A DNA stretch of 64,000 nt from UBA1479 sp963976055. GTDB lineage: Bacteria > Pseudomonadota > Alphaproteobacteria > Rhodospirillales > Casp-alpha2. This document shows positions 15,473 to 24,566 of this stretch, piece after piece. Made by a program: the position numbers and the translations under genes. The stretch's first letter is position 1; every line of letters begins with the position of its first letter. The stretch covers positions 186,001-250,000 of the forward strand of contig CAXBJB010000006.1 of assembly GCA_963976055.1 (NCBI GenBank), in the 5' to 3' direction. The notes beneath the pieces were generated by a model that made no database searches, was not told the DNA's origin, and saw only the letters and a list, made by a program, of their open reading frames with translations.

Positions 15473-17809
15473 TTAGAAGGTGATCTGTCCAAGGGTCTTT
15501 AACAGCAGGTTGATGGTAAAGGCGTCTGTTGGTTGCAGATCTCTGTCCTCGTAGAACGTCCGCGACAGACGGGTCGTGACGATCAGGCATTCGTTTTCGA
15601 ACACCAGATCGCTGACGATGGAGCGCATTTCATTGGCCGCCAAGTCACGGACGGCGCTGACGTTGATGCGCCAGTCCCGCGATACTTGCGAGGATGCGGA
15701 GAACGACAATTCCTCACGGCCCGTGAACTCACTGTCCGCCGGTTCTTCAAAGAAGATATAGCCGACAGACCCGCGTAGCAACGGGACACCGGCGGTGGCT
15801 TGTACCTGATGGCGCCTGGCGGAGAAACCATCCTTGGCGATCTGCGTGCGGTAGGCGAGATCAAGATAGTTTGAAGGATTTATGCGTGCGGTGGCGACGA
15901 TGTCCGACAGGTCGTCTTCCAGGCCGCTGCCTTCGGAGAACGTGTCGTCGGTGTGAAATCGATACGTCTGGCCCACGAGAAGGGAAAGGCCGAGGCCCGT
16001 CGGTCCGTACAGCCCCCACTTCAGGCCATAATTGACGCGGGTGCCGCCTTCGACTCTGTCGATGCCGCCAAAGCGGTTCACGTCGAACAGGTTGGTGTCG
16101 TCGAATTCGAACTGCTGGCTGTCCTCGTTCGGAATTTCCGCCGGGTTTCCGCCATTCGGGCTGGTGATGACGTTGATGATGGGCTCAAGCGTCTGGCTGG
16201 CTTTACCCAACTGGCTGATCAGCGGGAACCGCCAGTCGAGGGATGCATAGGGATAGATGCGCCCGGTCATGCCGGTGAAATCGGTGTCGTTTGCGCGGCT
16301 CACGTTATTGACGTGATAGGCGTCGGCCCATATTCCGGTGGAGAAGTTGAACAGGTTGCCGATGGAATCGGAAAACCGCCGGTTCCACGAGGGGCGGATC
16401 GATAGACGCCGGGTGTCGTTGCCGCTTTCGTCGCGCGACACGGCCAGGATACTGGCATCGACGTTGAAGTTGCCGCCGAAGCGGTCGGGCTCACCGACGT
16501 GGCTGAATTCGACCAAGGGCAGGACCAGGGGGCTGTCGATGGAATCCGCGTCGGCGCGCTGGTCCTGGAAGGAATAGGCATTCACCGCAAGGTAGTTGCG
16601 GCCGCGGAACCCTTCGGCGAAGAGACGGCTTTCCAGCACGGGCTGGCTGTCGAAGCCGAACCGGCGCAGGTAGGTGTCATCGGTGGCCCGGTTGATGTCG
16701 AAACCGGCGCGCCAGGTTTTGTTTATGTCCCAAATGCCTTCGGAGAATACGTGACCGCGGAAATCGCCTTCGGAATCGTTGATGCCGCTGACCTCGGTGT
16801 CGAGCTTGCCGTTCATGAACCGCTTGCGGTAATCGAGCGTCAGCTGGAGGCCTTCGGATTCGGAAAATGCCGGCGTCGCGGTGACGTCGGACGATTCGTC
16901 GAAGGGATAAAAATAGGGCAGCCGCGTCACGAACCCGAGGTCGGATGATCCGCCAAATCCGGGGGCCAGGAACCCCGCCTTGCGCCGGATGCTGGGATCG
17001 GGATGAATGAAATAGGGCGTATAGAGGACTGGATAGCCGTAAATTTCGAGCCAAGCATCCCGGTATTCGATCGTCTTGTTGCGCTTGTCATGGATGACGC
17101 GGACGGCCTTGATCTGCCAGAGCGGCGGCGCGTCGGGGTCTTCGGCGCATTGGGCGCAGGGCGTATAGACCCCTTTGCGCAATTCTGTGACGACGGCGCC
17201 GGAGCGCTTGGCGCCCTCCGCCGCGAGACGGGAGCGGTCGGTGAGAATGAGGCCGATATTGCGGACAAGGCCGTCCTTCAGGTCGCCGGTGATGGTGATC
17301 TGGTCGGCGAACAGGGTTTCGCCGGACGGTTCCAGAATGGTGATGTTTCCGGTCGCCTGCACGATGTCCGTATTTTGATTGTAGGTCACCTTGTCGGCCA
17401 GCATCGTGCGGTCGCCGTGGGTGATTTCCACATTTCCGTAAGCCGACACCAAGCCGTTTTCCTGATCGAAGCTCATTTCATCGGCCAGCAGGTTGACCGG
17501 GACTTCCGGCTGTCCCTCGGTCGATGCCGGCGGCCCGCCGCGCGGTGTGATGCGCGGCCCCGGGGTCGCGCGGGGCAGCGTTGGCCGGACGGGCTTGGCG
17601 ACGGAATCAGGAACGGAGCTGCCCGGGCGCGCAACAGGGGCGCCGGCAGAGGGTGCGGAAGGGCGCGGGGATGTTTGAAACAGAATGCCGAGCGGCCGTT
17701 CGGCGGTCGCGCCGGTCAGGCCGGCCCGCGCCGACGCGGGGATCGCTAGTGCCGCCGCCAGAAGCGGCGCGGTCAATAGGCCGAGTATTTTTTGCCGACG
17801 GTTCCGCAT
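15473..17809 (-). CDS. lptD: LPS-assembly outer-membrane protein LptD
   Basis: LptD is the 26-strand beta-barrel that inserts lipopolysaccharide into the outer leaflet together with LptE. The 778-aa precursor has a signal peptide (GLLTAPLLAAALAIPASARA), a Pro/Arg-rich linker, an OstA/LptA-like beta-jellyroll (about residues 95-210: VNLLADEMSFDQENGLVSAY) and a long barrel domain. It ends in Phe (TLGQITF), the BAM recognition pattern. Only three Cys are visible in the mature part (two in PCAQCAEDP, one in ENECLIV), against four in E. coli. It begins 5 bp after lptG. Confidence 0.95.
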   Translation of the reverse strand: MRNRRQKILGLLTAPLLAAALAIPASARAGLTGATAERPLGILFQTSPRPSAPSAGAPVARPGSSVPDSVAKPVRPTLPRATPGPRITPRGGPPASTEGQPEVPVNLLADEMSFDQENGLVSAYGNVEITHGDRTMLADKVTYNQNTDIVQATGNITILEPSGETLFADQITITGDLKDGLVRNIGLILTDRSRLAAEGAKRSGAVVTELRKGVYTPCAQCAEDPDAPPLWQIKAVRVIHDKRNKTIEYRDAWLEIYGYPVLYTPYFIHPDPSIRRKAGFLAPGFGGSSDLGFVTRLPYFYPFDESSDVTATPAFSESEGLQLTLDYRKRFMNGKLDTEVSGINDSEGDFRGHVFSEGIWDINKTWRAGFDINRATDDTYLRRFGFDSQPVLESRLFAEGFRGRNYLAVNAYSFQDQRADADSIDSPLVLPLVEFSHVGEPDRFGGNFNVDASILAVSRDESGNDTRRLSIRPSWNRRFSDSIGNLFNFSTGIWADAYHVNNVSRANDTDFTGMTGRIYPYASLDWRFPLISQLGKASQTLEPIINVITSPNGGNPAEIPNEDSQQFEFDDTNLFDVNRFGGIDRVEGGTRVNYGLKWGLYGPTGLGLSLLVGQTYRFHTDDTFSEGSGLEDDLSDIVATARINPSNYLDLAYRTQIAKDGFSARRHQVQATAGVPLLRGSVGYIFFEEPADSEFTGREELSFSASSQVSRDWRINVSAVRDLAANEMRSIVSDLVFENECLIVTTRLSRTFYEDRDLQPTDAFTINLLLKTLGQITF

Positions 17810-17814
17810 GGCGT

Positions 17815-18915
17815 TCAGCCGTCTTCCAGATGCAACAGCATCGCGGCGCCCAGCATGGTCGCGACGCCCGACGGGGTCCACGCCGCGAGCAGCACGGGAA
17901 TGCTGTCCGACAGGCCAAGGGCGAAAACGATGTCGGAGAAGAAATAGAGGACAAACCCGGTTAATACGCCGCCCGAGACGATGTATGTCGTGCCGCCGCG
18001 TCGGGTCTGGCGCAAGGTAAAAGTCGCGGCGATCAGCACCATGGCGCACATCAGAAGCGGCGCCGACAGCAGCGTGTGCCAGTATAGACGGTGGCGGACG
18101 GCCGAAAATCCGGCGTTTTCCAACGTGTTGATGAAGTGTGGCAGGTCCCAGAAGGACATGGTTTCCGGCGGCGCGAAATTGTCCTGGATGCGGTTGACGG
18201 TGAGATCCGTCGACAACCAGTAATCCTTCTCGAAGCGGGCGGGGGCCTCGGGTTCGAACAGCCAGGTTTCCTTGAGATGCCAGAAGCCGTCCTCCAGGCG
18301 GGCGGATTGCGCGTCGATCCGCTGACGGAACGTGTCCTTGCCTTCATAGAGGAAGACCAGGACGTCACGCAGTTCGACCTCGCTTTTCTGTTGCAGGACG
18401 CGTTCTGCGTGAACGACGCTTTGCCCTTTGTCGTCGGCTTGGCGTAGCCACAGACCCGAATTGGAAATCGACAGGAAACTGGTGTGCCCTTCGATGCGGG
18501 TCGCCTCCAGCCGTTCGTAGCGGGCCAGCATGGACGACGACAAGGGGTTGATGACCGTGATCTGCAGAAGGCCCAGCAGGAAGGCAAGAAACAGAACCGG
18601 CAGCATGAACTGCCAGGCGGAAATACCCGTCGCCCGGGTCACCACCAGTTCGTTGGTGCGCGTCAAACGCCAAAAGGCCGCCATGCCACCGAACAGAATG
18701 GCGAAGGGGAAGGTTTTCTGCCCCATGAAAGGAAGCTTGAGAAGGGACATCTCCATGACCATCGCGAAGGTCACGGAATCGTGCTGGGCTGTGCGCCGCA
18801 GCAATTCGACGGAATCGAACAACAGGATCAGCATCAGGAACAGGCAGAAGATGCCAAGGAAGCTGATCAGGAAATGCCGCCCGATATAGACGGAAAGGAT
18901 CGCAGACAACCGCAT
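17815..18915 (-). CDS. lptG: LPS export ABC transporter permease LptG
   Basis: LptG and LptF form the membrane part of the LptB2FG transporter that extracts LPS from the inner membrane. The 366-aa protein starts MRLSAILSVYIGRHFLISFL. It has three N-terminal TM helices, a periplasmic beta-jellyroll (about residues 125-265) and three C-terminal TM helices. The ATG at 18915 follows an exceptionally strong GAGGAGGGGGGGG ribosome site and lies 19 bp after lptF. Confidence 0.95.
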   Translation of the reverse strand: MRLSAILSVYIGRHFLISFLGIFCLFLMLILLFDSVELLRRTAQHDSVTFAMVMEMSLLKLPFMGQKTFPFAILFGGMAAFWRLTRTNELVVTRATGISAWQFMLPVLFLAFLLGLLQITVINPLSSSMLARYERLEATRIEGHTSFLSISNSGLWLRQADDKGQSVVHAERVLQQKSEVELRDVLVFLYEGKDTFRQRIDAQSARLEDGFWHLKETWLFEPEAPARFEKDYWLSTDLTVNRIQDNFAPPETMSFWDLPHFINTLENAGFSAVRHRLYWHTLLSAPLLMCAMVLIAATFTLRQTRRGGTTYIVSGGVLTGFVLYFFSDIVFALGLSDSIPVLLAAWTPSGVATMLGAAMLLHLEDG

Positions 18916-18934
18916 GCTGTTTCCCCCCCCCTCC

Positions 18935-20047
18935 TCAGGCCGTCTTGGCCATGGCCGGCGCCGCCGACGGTGGGCGGACCATGACCAGCCAGGCCAACGG
19001 GATGGGAACCAGAACGACGGCATAAAGCAGCGGCATCAGTTCCAGGTTCTTGGCGACCATGTTCTCCACGCCCAGGATGACGGCCTGCAGAACGACCATG
19101 CCGCCGACGGCGGTGAGGACACGGGTGGTCTGGGTTCGGCGGCCGAAATTGCCGGTCAGGAGGCAGCTCAGGCCGATCACCGCGAACGTTAGACAGAGCA
19201 TGGGTGCAATCAGCCGCCGATGGGCCTCGACGATGAATTTTCCGACGTTCTTCTGGCCGATCAGGTGTTCCTGATTAGGGGTGTCGAAAAGTTCGTCAAG
19301 TGTGCGTTCGCGGGGCTCGCGCCATCGCGCGCCCTGGGGCCCGCCAATCGCCAGATTATAGACCCACCGATCGAAATACAGGATCGACAGTTTGTTGGTG
19401 GCTTTGTCGACTTCCTGCCGGTTGCCCTTGAACATGACAACGCGGGGACCCGTCGGGGTATCGATCATGGCCCCCCGGTCGGCCATCAGGGTGAACGGCT
19501 TGGTCTTGTCGCGGGTGTCGTGAACCAGGATGCCGTGCAGCTGCCCGTCGGGCGTGCGGGCGCGCACATAAACCGTCGTGGTCCGGCCGACGTTGTTGAA
19601 TTCGCCTTCCTTCAGCAGGACATGAGAGACGCTGTTGCGGATGTCCCATTGCAGATCGCGGAATGCCTGGTAGGAATCCGGAACCAGTTTCAGGTGTAGG
19701 GCGTAGGACAGAACGACAATGACGGCGGCCAGGATCAGCGCCGGCTTGGCGAGCGCGAACTGGCTGAGACCTGCCGCCCGCATGACGACAAGTTCGCGGT
19801 CCGTAATCAGCTTGGCATAGATGAACACGACGACCGTGAACAGCGCGATCGGCAGGATGACGATCAGGAAATTGGGCAGCAAGAGCCCCGAAAGATAGAA
19901 AAATGTTCCAGCACTCAACCCCCGGTTGACGATCATTTCGACAAACCGCAGCGACTGGGTGAGCCAGATGATGCAGGTCAGACCCGTCGTCACCAGGATC
20001 ATACCAACCACAAGTTGGTGCAATATGTATCGCGTCAGCGAGTTCAT
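18935..20047 (-). CDS. lptF: LPS export ABC transporter permease LptF
   Basis: LptF partners LptG in LPS extraction. The 370-aa protein starts MNSLTRYILHQLVVGMILVT. It has the expected six TM helices, with the periplasmic jellyroll between residues about 120 and 265, and the cytoplasmic coupling segment around KLITDRELVVMRAAGLSQ. It is the first gene of the outer-membrane biogenesis operon. The 102-bp gap to the upstream acyl-CoA dehydrogenase gene is AT-rich near 20080-20100 and probably holds the operon promoter. Confidence 0.95.
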   Translation of the reverse strand: MNSLTRYILHQLVVGMILVTTGLTCIIWLTQSLRFVEMIVNRGLSAGTFFYLSGLLLPNFLIVILPIALFTVVVFIYAKLITDRELVVMRAAGLSQFALAKPALILAAVIVVLSYALHLKLVPDSYQAFRDLQWDIRNSVSHVLLKEGEFNNVGRTTTVYVRARTPDGQLHGILVHDTRDKTKPFTLMADRGAMIDTPTGPRVVMFKGNRQEVDKATNKLSILYFDRWVYNLAIGGPQGARWREPRERTLDELFDTPNQEHLIGQKNVGKFIVEAHRRLIAPMLCLTFAVIGLSCLLTGNFGRRTQTTRVLTAVGGMVVLQAVILGVENMVAKNLELMPLLYAVVLVPIPLAWLVMVRPPSAAPAMAKTA

Positions 20048-20149
20048 TCGAATCCCCAGGGAATGAGGACCTCAAACTGTAGGAAAAAGGTTAATAAATC
20101 AAGGCGCAAACCCTGATTCTCCGGGCCGTTACGGGGCAGGGTGCAGGAA

Positions 20150-21937
20150 CTAGAAAGCGTCCGGCGAAACTGCTGAGACCGTGTCGCCGCCGGCCAGGAT
20201 CGTCGCGCGCAGAGCCGCCGCCTGGGGCAGGTACTGTTCGGCGAAGAAACGGGCGGACACCAGCTTGCGATCGAGAATGGGATTGGTGTCGCCGCGGGCC
20301 TTGCGTTTGGCGGCGCGCAACGCCCCCTGGGCCAGCAGCCAGCCGCCCGTGGCGATGCCCATCAGGCGCAGATAATGCACGGCGCCGGCCGCTGCGGGGG
20401 CGGGGTCCTGGGGCCAGGTTTCGACGATCCAGTCCGTCGCCGTTTCCAGGGCGCGGACGGCTGTGGTCAAGGGTTCGGCCAGATCGTCCAGGCCGCCGCT
20501 ATGGGCGGCGAGGTCGGCGATGGTCTCGCGCATGGCCTTGATCAGTTCGCCGGCGGCAATTCCTTCGTCGCGGGCGACCTTGCGGCCGACCAGATCGTTG
20601 GCCTGGATGCCGTTGGTGCCCTCGTAGATGCGGGCCACACGGATGTCCCGCGCATGCTGCGCGGCCCCCGTCTCCTCGATATAGCCCATGCCGCCGTGGA
20701 CCTGGATTCCGAGGTCGGCGACCTCGGAGGCGATGTCGGTGGAAAAGGCCTTGGCCACGGGTGTCATCAGGTCGATGAAGGCCTGGGCGCGGGCGCGTTC
20801 CGCCGTATCCGTGTGATGCCGGGCGATGTCGACGGCACCCGCGACCCTGTAGGCGATGGCACGGATGACTTCGGTCTGCACCCGCATGGCCAGCAACATG
20901 CGGCGCACGTCCGGATGGTGGATGATCGTCACGGGCTCGGCCCCGCCGCCGGTGAGCGCGCGGCTCTGCACGCGATCCTTGGCAAAATCGCGGGCCTGCT
21001 GATAGGCCCGTTCGGCGATGCCCACGCCTTCCATACCGACGGCGAGCCGGGCCGCGTTCATCATGATGAACATGTATTCGATGCCGCGGTTTTCCTCGCC
21101 GATCAGGAAGGCCCTGGCACCCCCGTCGTCGCCATAGGACATCACGGCGGTCGGGCTCGCGTGCATGCCCATCTTGTGTTCCAGAGAGATACAGCGCAGG
21201 TCGTTGCGCGCCCCCGGCTTGCCGTCCGCGTCGGGCAGGAACTTGGGCACCACGAACAGCGACAGTCCCTTGATGCCCTCGGGCCCGTCGGGCGACCGCG
21301 CCAGCACCATGTGCACGATGTTCTCGGCCATGTCGTGCTCGCCGTGGCTGATGAAGATCTTCTGGCCGCGCAGGACATAGTGATCGCCTGCGCGTTCGGC
21401 CTTGCAGCGGATGCGCGCCAGGTCCGACCCGGCCTGCGGTTCGGTCAGGTTCATGGTTCCGGCCCATTGCCCGGTGACCAGCTTTTCCAGATAGACCGCG
21501 TTGATCTCGTCGGAGCCGTGGGACAGCAGCAATTCGATGGCGCTTTGCGTCAGCATGGGGCAGAGGGCGAAGGACAGGTTGGCGGCGTGCCAAATTTCCG
21601 ACACCGCCGTCGCGACCAGAACGGGCAGGCCCTGACCGCCCCAATCTTCCGGTGCCCAGATGCCGTTCCAGCCGCCCTCGACGAACTGCTGGTAGGCGTC
21701 TGGGAAGCCCTTGGGTGTGCGCACCACGCCGTTTTCCAGAACGCAGCCCTCCTGGTCGCCCGAATGGTTCAGGGGGGCGAGGACATCCGTTCCGAACTTG
21801 CCGGCCTCTTCCAGGATCGTGTCGACAAGGTCCGGCGTCGCGTCGGCGAATCCCGGCAGCCGGTTCACGGCGTCCAAGCCCGCGATCTCGTTCAGCGCGA
21901 AGCGCATGTCGTCCAGGGGTGCCTGGTAATCCGCCAT
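20150..21937 (-). CDS. Acyl-CoA dehydrogenase, long form with C-terminal extension
   Basis: This FAD enzyme introduces the alpha-beta double bond into an acyl-CoA. At 595 aa it belongs to the longer FadE-like/DMSP-related branch with an extra C-terminal domain. The MNLTEPQAGSDLARIRCKA segment binds FAD. GIEYMFIMMNAARLAVGMEG, and the region IQVHGGMGYIEETGAAQHAR followed by ARIYEGTNGIQANDL, contain the conserved CoA/FAD contacts. The ATG at 21937 follows GAGGAGA. Chain-length preference cannot be read from the sequence. Confidence 0.9.
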   Translation of the reverse strand: MADYQAPLDDMRFALNEIAGLDAVNRLPGFADATPDLVDTILEEAGKFGTDVLAPLNHSGDQEGCVLENGVVRTPKGFPDAYQQFVEGGWNGIWAPEDWGGQGLPVLVATAVSEIWHAANLSFALCPMLTQSAIELLLSHGSDEINAVYLEKLVTGQWAGTMNLTEPQAGSDLARIRCKAERAGDHYVLRGQKIFISHGEHDMAENIVHMVLARSPDGPEGIKGLSLFVVPKFLPDADGKPGARNDLRCISLEHKMGMHASPTAVMSYGDDGGARAFLIGEENRGIEYMFIMMNAARLAVGMEGVGIAERAYQQARDFAKDRVQSRALTGGGAEPVTIIHHPDVRRMLLAMRVQTEVIRAIAYRVAGAVDIARHHTDTAERARAQAFIDLMTPVAKAFSTDIASEVADLGIQVHGGMGYIEETGAAQHARDIRVARIYEGTNGIQANDLVGRKVARDEGIAAGELIKAMRETIADLAAHSGGLDDLAEPLTTAVRALETATDWIVETWPQDPAPAAAGAVHYLRLMGIATGGWLLAQGALRAAKRKARGDTNPILDRKLVSARFFAEQYLPQAAALRATILAGGDTVSAVSPDAF

Positions 21938-22082
21938 TGGATGTCTCCTCAACACCCTGGTTGTAGGCAAGGTTTGGAGCGCTGACAACGGTGCCGTTAC
22001 GTCAAGGCGGGCGGGCGTCTGGTGCGCGGCGCCCGGCCATGTAATATAGCCCCGATCACCACGCAGCAGGAGACCACCCACC

Positions 22083-23552
22083 ATGCCCCCCTACGACCTT
22101 TTGATCACCGGCGCCGACGTCATCGACGGTACCGGCGGCCCTCGCCAGTGTGCCGACGTGGCGATTTCCGGCGACCGTATCATGGCCGTCGGCAATCTAG
22201 CTGTCGAAGGGGGTACGGCCAAGGAAACCATCGACGGCACGGGCCTGGCGCTCGCCCCCGGGTTCATCGACGTGCATACCCACGACGACCGCCTGGTCCT
22301 GACCCAGCCCAGCGTGGCGCCCAAGACCAGCCAGGGCGTGACCACGGTGGTCACCGGCAATTGCGGCGTGTCGCTGGCCCCCTTCACGGCGGGCTGCCGG
22401 GCCGGGGAGGCCGATCCGCCGGGGCCCATGGCGCTGCTGGGCGGCTGGGCGGACTATCGCTTTCCCACCCTGGCCGACTACAACGCCGCCCTGGCCGACA
22501 GCCCCGCCGCCATTAATGTGGCGAGCCTGATCGGCCATACGACCCTGCGGGCCGGCGTGATGATGGATACCTTCGACCGCGCGGCGACCAAAGCCGAGAT
22601 CGACGCCATGGCGCGGGTGCTGGAACAGAGCCTGAAGGACGGTGCCGTGGGCCTGTCGACGGGCCTGGCCTATCCCACGGCGATCCATGCGCCGACCGAC
22701 GAGATCGTGGAACTGGCGGCCTGTTTGAAGGATTTCGGCGCGCTCTATACCACCCATATGCGCAACGAAGGCCCCGATCTGGTCGAATCCGTGGACGAGA
22801 CCATCGACATCGCCCGGCGCTCGGGCGCGGCCACGGTGATTTCCCACCACAAATGCGTGGGCCGGGAAAACTGGGGTAAAAGCCACGACAGCCTGGCACA
22901 TATCAAGGCCGCACAGCGGGATATGACGCTCGATTTCGACGTCTACCCCTACACCGCGACATCGACGATCCTGTTGAAGGATTTCCTCTCGACATCGGAA
23001 AAGACCGTGCTGACCTCGTCCGCGACCCACCCTGAGATGGTCGGCCGCGAGTTCGACAGCATCGTCGACGAATGGGGATGCGGTGTGGACGAGGCGATCC
23101 GCCGCCTATCGCCCGCCGGGGCGGTTTATTTCCGCATGGACGAGGCCGAGGTGCGCCGCATCATGGCCTTCCCGGGGGCGATGATTGCGTCCGACGGCCT
23201 GCCCATCGACGAAGGCCGCCCGCATCCGCGTCTGTGGGGCACCTTCCCCCGGGTGCTCGGCCATTACTGCCGGGACGAAGGCGTGTTCAGCCTGGAGGAG
23301 GCCGTCCACCGCATGTCCGGCAAGCCGGCCAGCGTGTTCGGGCTCAAGGACCGAGGGGTGATCCGCAGGGGGGCTTTCGCCGATCTGGTGCTGTTCAACC
23401 CCAAGACGGTGATCGACCGCGCGACCTTCGATGCCCCGGAAACGCCTGCGGGCGGGATCGAGCGGGTCTATGTGAACGGCCAACTGGTTTGGCATAATCT
23501 GGCCTGGACCGGGGCGCGGCCGGGGCGGCGGGTCGGGCGGGCGGTGGCCTGA
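22083..23552 (+). CDS. N-acyl-D-amino-acid deacylase family amidohydrolase
   Basis: This 489-aa protein is a zinc amidohydrolase that would release D-amino acids from N-acyl-D-amino acids. Metal ligands are visible in the PGFIDVHTHDD motif, the cysteine of VTGNCGVSLAP, THMRNEG and SHHKCVGRENWGKS, and the catalytic Asp in MIASDGLPIDEGRPHPR. A C-terminal composite beta-sandwich follows. It is divergent from the acyl-CoA dehydrogenase. The ribosome site GCAGGAGACC is good. Substrate specificity is inferred from family only; dihydropyrimidinase-like activity is less likely. Confidence 0.85.
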   Translation: MPPYDLLITGADVIDGTGGPRQCADVAISGDRIMAVGNLAVEGGTAKETIDGTGLALAPGFIDVHTHDDRLVLTQPSVAPKTSQGVTTVVTGNCGVSLAPFTAGCRAGEADPPGPMALLGGWADYRFPTLADYNAALADSPAAINVASLIGHTTLRAGVMMDTFDRAATKAEIDAMARVLEQSLKDGAVGLSTGLAYPTAIHAPTDEIVELAACLKDFGALYTTHMRNEGPDLVESVDETIDIARRSGAATVISHHKCVGRENWGKSHDSLAHIKAAQRDMTLDFDVYPYTATSTILLKDFLSTSEKTVLTSSATHPEMVGREFDSIVDEWGCGVDEAIRRLSPAGAVYFRMDEAEVRRIMAFPGAMIASDGLPIDEGRPHPRLWGTFPRVLGHYCRDEGVFSLEEAVHRMSGKPASVFGLKDRGVIRRGAFADLVLFNPKTVIDRATFDAPETPAGGIERVYVNGQLVWHNLAWTGARPGRRVGRAVA

Positions 23553-23585
23553 TCCGCGGCGCCGCGGATCGGACGGCGCCCAGCA

Positions 23586-24059
23586 TCAAGGCCTTTGAAG
23601 GACGGCGTGACAGGCGTGACAGGCCTGGGCCAGTTTCACGAATTCGAGATCAACCGTGCCCGCATCGACCTGCGTCGGGTCTTCCGCCGCCGCCTTCGCG
23701 AGTTCGGACAAGCGTGATGCTTGTTGGCGGAATCGCCAACCCAGTTCCCAGATGTCTTGGTCGGGTTCCACAAAATTTTGGGACGGGTTCCGCTTGCCCG
23801 CGCTTGACTGCAATCCCAGCTTTTTGCCGGCAAGGCTCGCCACTTCCCTGTAGTCCCTGCGGGCAAGGCTTTCCGCGATGCGCAGGAGGTGCAGCAGGTG
23901 CCGGTGCATGCTGTAGTTATGGGAGGGAGGGGAGGCCTCGCTGGCAGTCTGGGCGAACGCCGGGCCTTTGAGAAATGTGTTTGTCGATTGAACCAGGAAC
24001 ACGCAAGCCAACATGCCGACGCTTGCGGAAGCGATCTTGGTGAATCTCCTCTTGTCCAT
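23586..24059 (-). CDS. Exported cytochrome c'-like protein with C-terminal CHACH haem site
   Basis: This 157-aa precursor has a signal peptide ending near FAQT (residue 38). The rest is mainly helical, and a single CxxCH motif (C147-H-A-C-H151) sits seven residues from the C-terminus. A helical bundle with a C-terminal CxxCH is the plan of cytochrome c' and b562-like proteins, which bind NO or CO or shuttle electrons. It is slightly longer than usual and has a Pro/Ser-rich linker after the signal. Assignment rests on motif and layout only. Confidence 0.65.
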   Translation of the reverse strand: MDKRRFTKIASASVGMLACVFLVQSTNTFLKGPAFAQTASEASPPSHNYSMHRHLLHLLRIAESLARRDYREVASLAGKKLGLQSSAGKRNPSQNFVEPDQDIWELGWRFRQQASRLSELAKAAAEDPTQVDAGTVDLEFVKLAQACHACHAVLQRP

Positions 24060-24120
24060 CGCGTTTAAGTCTAGCGCGATATTGCGCCCGAAACACGGGA
24101 TAATGAAGGGAGCGTCCGCC

Positions 24121-24354
24121 TTAGGCTGCTGCCGCCGTCGCGCCGCCGGGAGTGGTCCGGTTGTCCCGGGGGGCGTCCTTCACCTTGCCCCACAGGGCTT
24201 CGTGGATCATGTAGGCGGCGGTCTGCACCATCGGTTCGATGATGCCGACACCCAAGGCGATGTGCCAGTCACGGGTCAGGACATAGGCCACCGTCACGGC
24301 GACCACCAAGTGCATGGCGGAATAGGTGCCTGTTTTGATTAGTTTGCGCGACAT
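24121..24354 (-). CDS. DUF2061 small membrane protein
   Basis: This 77-aa protein has two hydrophobic segments (YSAMHLVVAVTVAYVLT and WHIALGVGIIEPMVQTAAYM) after the conserved MSRKLIKTGTYSAMH opening, then a HEALWGKVK motif. The family is of unknown function. The ATG at 24354 was preferred to the in-frame GTG 45 bp upstream because the family begins at this point. It has its own promoter upstream. Confidence 0.75.
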   Translation of the reverse strand: MSRKLIKTGTYSAMHLVVAVTVAYVLTRDWHIALGVGIIEPMVQTAAYMIHEALWGKVKDAPRDNRTTPGGATAAAA

Positions 24355-24413
24355 GAGTAGGCTCTTTTCGAGTGGCGTGCCGAGCCATCTTTTCGGCAAA
24401 CCATGTTGAGAAG

Positions 24414-24442
24414 AGTATAATGCAATTAAGAATTATTAGCAA
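24414..24442 (-). promoter_or_regulatory. Probable promoter of the DUF2061 gene
   Basis: On the minus strand TTGCTA (24442-24437), a 17-bp spacer and TATACT (24419-24414) lie in the most AT-rich patch nearby, about 60 bp upstream of the ATG. Confidence 0.6.
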
Positions 24443-24510
24443 TAAATATAGAAATGAATTATTCCATCGCGGGTGATCGGAAAAACCGTTCATTGGATCG
24501 GAGCAGATAC

Positions 24511-24541
24511 GAAAAAGGCGGAACCCGTGGATTCCGCCTTT
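24511..24541 (-). terminator. Rho-independent terminator of the AsmA-like gene
   Basis: A perfect 9-bp stem, AAGGCGGAA/TTCCGCCTT with an 8-nt loop, is followed on the minus strand by TTTTTC. It lies 25 bp past the stop codon of the gene at 24567-25373. It separates that gene from the DUF2061 promoter. Confidence 0.85.
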
Positions 24542-24566
24542 CGCATTAATAGCTTGAGGTTAAATC

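Noticed and set aside
20375..21985. 536-codon plus-strand frame opposite the acyl-CoA dehydrogenase gene
   Set aside because: No motif, no ribosome site and shadow composition; the minus strand encodes a full FAD enzyme.
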